A stretch of DNA of 6,934 nucleotides from Verrucomicrobiota bacterium (GTDB taxonomy: Bacteria > Chlamydiota > Chlamydiia > Chlamydiales > Rhabdochlamydiaceae): contig CAJCIW010000030.1 in the NCBI GenBank assembly GCA_903970455.1, positions 1 through 6,934 of the forward strand. The letters are read 5' to 3'. The translations under genes and the position numbers were made by a program. The notes under the pieces were generated by a model that was given only the letters and a program-made list of their open reading frames with translations, searched no databases and was not told where the DNA came from. Each line of letters begins with the position of its first letter. Position 1 is the stretch's first letter. Shown piece by piece: positions 6,903 through 6,934 of the stretch.

Positions 6903-6934
6903 TAATAATTGGCCTCTTGGTTTGCCATTAGATA
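6902..6934 (-). CDS. Possible 3' end of an upstream gene overlapping the ATPase start
   Basis: On the minus strand a frame open from the right edge reads YLMANQEANY and stops at a TAA whose last A is the first base of the ATPase ATG (TAATG). One-base stop/start overlaps are common between co-transcribed genes, so an upstream partner may exist. Only ten codons are visible, so neither identity nor reality can be judged; a chance open frame of this length is common. Confidence 0.22.
   Translation of the reverse strand, partial: YLMANQEANY
6913..6918 (-). promoter_or_regulatory. Ribosome-binding site of the ATPase gene
   Basis: AAGAGG on the minus strand lies 10 nt before the ATG at 6902-6900, slightly long spacing but the only Shine-Dalgarno-like match nearby. 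It supports the chosen start and lies inside the possible upstream reading frame, as expected in a translationally coupled pair. Confidence 0.55.

Overview
The window carries four recognisable protein genes, two of them cut by or touching a window edge, plus one small palindromic mobile element and a gene-poor junction with signs of past site-specific recombination. It reads as bacterial. By eye the left two thirds are moderately AT-rich and the right third (the ATPase) is visibly more GC-rich; no composition was computed. The lineage cannot be fixed from sequence alone. An environmental or host-associated Gram-negative such as a chlamydia-like bacterium is a weak guess only.

Layout, left to right. 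(1) 1-921, minus strand: the first 307 codons of a class I-type DNA photolyase whose C-terminal half lies beyond the left edge. (2) 922-1175: divergent intergenic region. (3) 1176-1901, plus strand: a 2-oxoglutarate/Fe(II)-dependent dioxygenase of unknown substrate. (4) 1902-2219: an intergenic stretch almost half filled by a 160-bp foldback MITE (2019-2178) flanked by TAA duplications, ending 41 nt before recQ. (5) 2220-4031, plus strand: a complete RecQ helicase with helicase core, zinc site, winged helix and HRDC domain. (6) 4032-4283: a non-coding junction with a sequence that looks like the anticodon arm of a CAU tRNA, several small hairpins and a tandem 8-bp repeat. (7) 4284-6902, minus strand: a complete P3A-type proton-pumping ATPase with a DUF2934-like C-terminal tail. 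A possible upstream gene ends by TAATG overlap with its start.

Functionally, photolyase and RecQ are both DNA repair proteins, but they lie on opposite strands with the oxygenase between them, so this is not an operon. The ATPase is convergent with recQ, has different composition and sits beside the recombination-like junction, so it may be a separately acquired block. The items most worth a second look are the foldback MITE in the recQ leader, the DUF2934-like tail on the proton ATPase, and the possible att-site relic between recQ and the ATPase.
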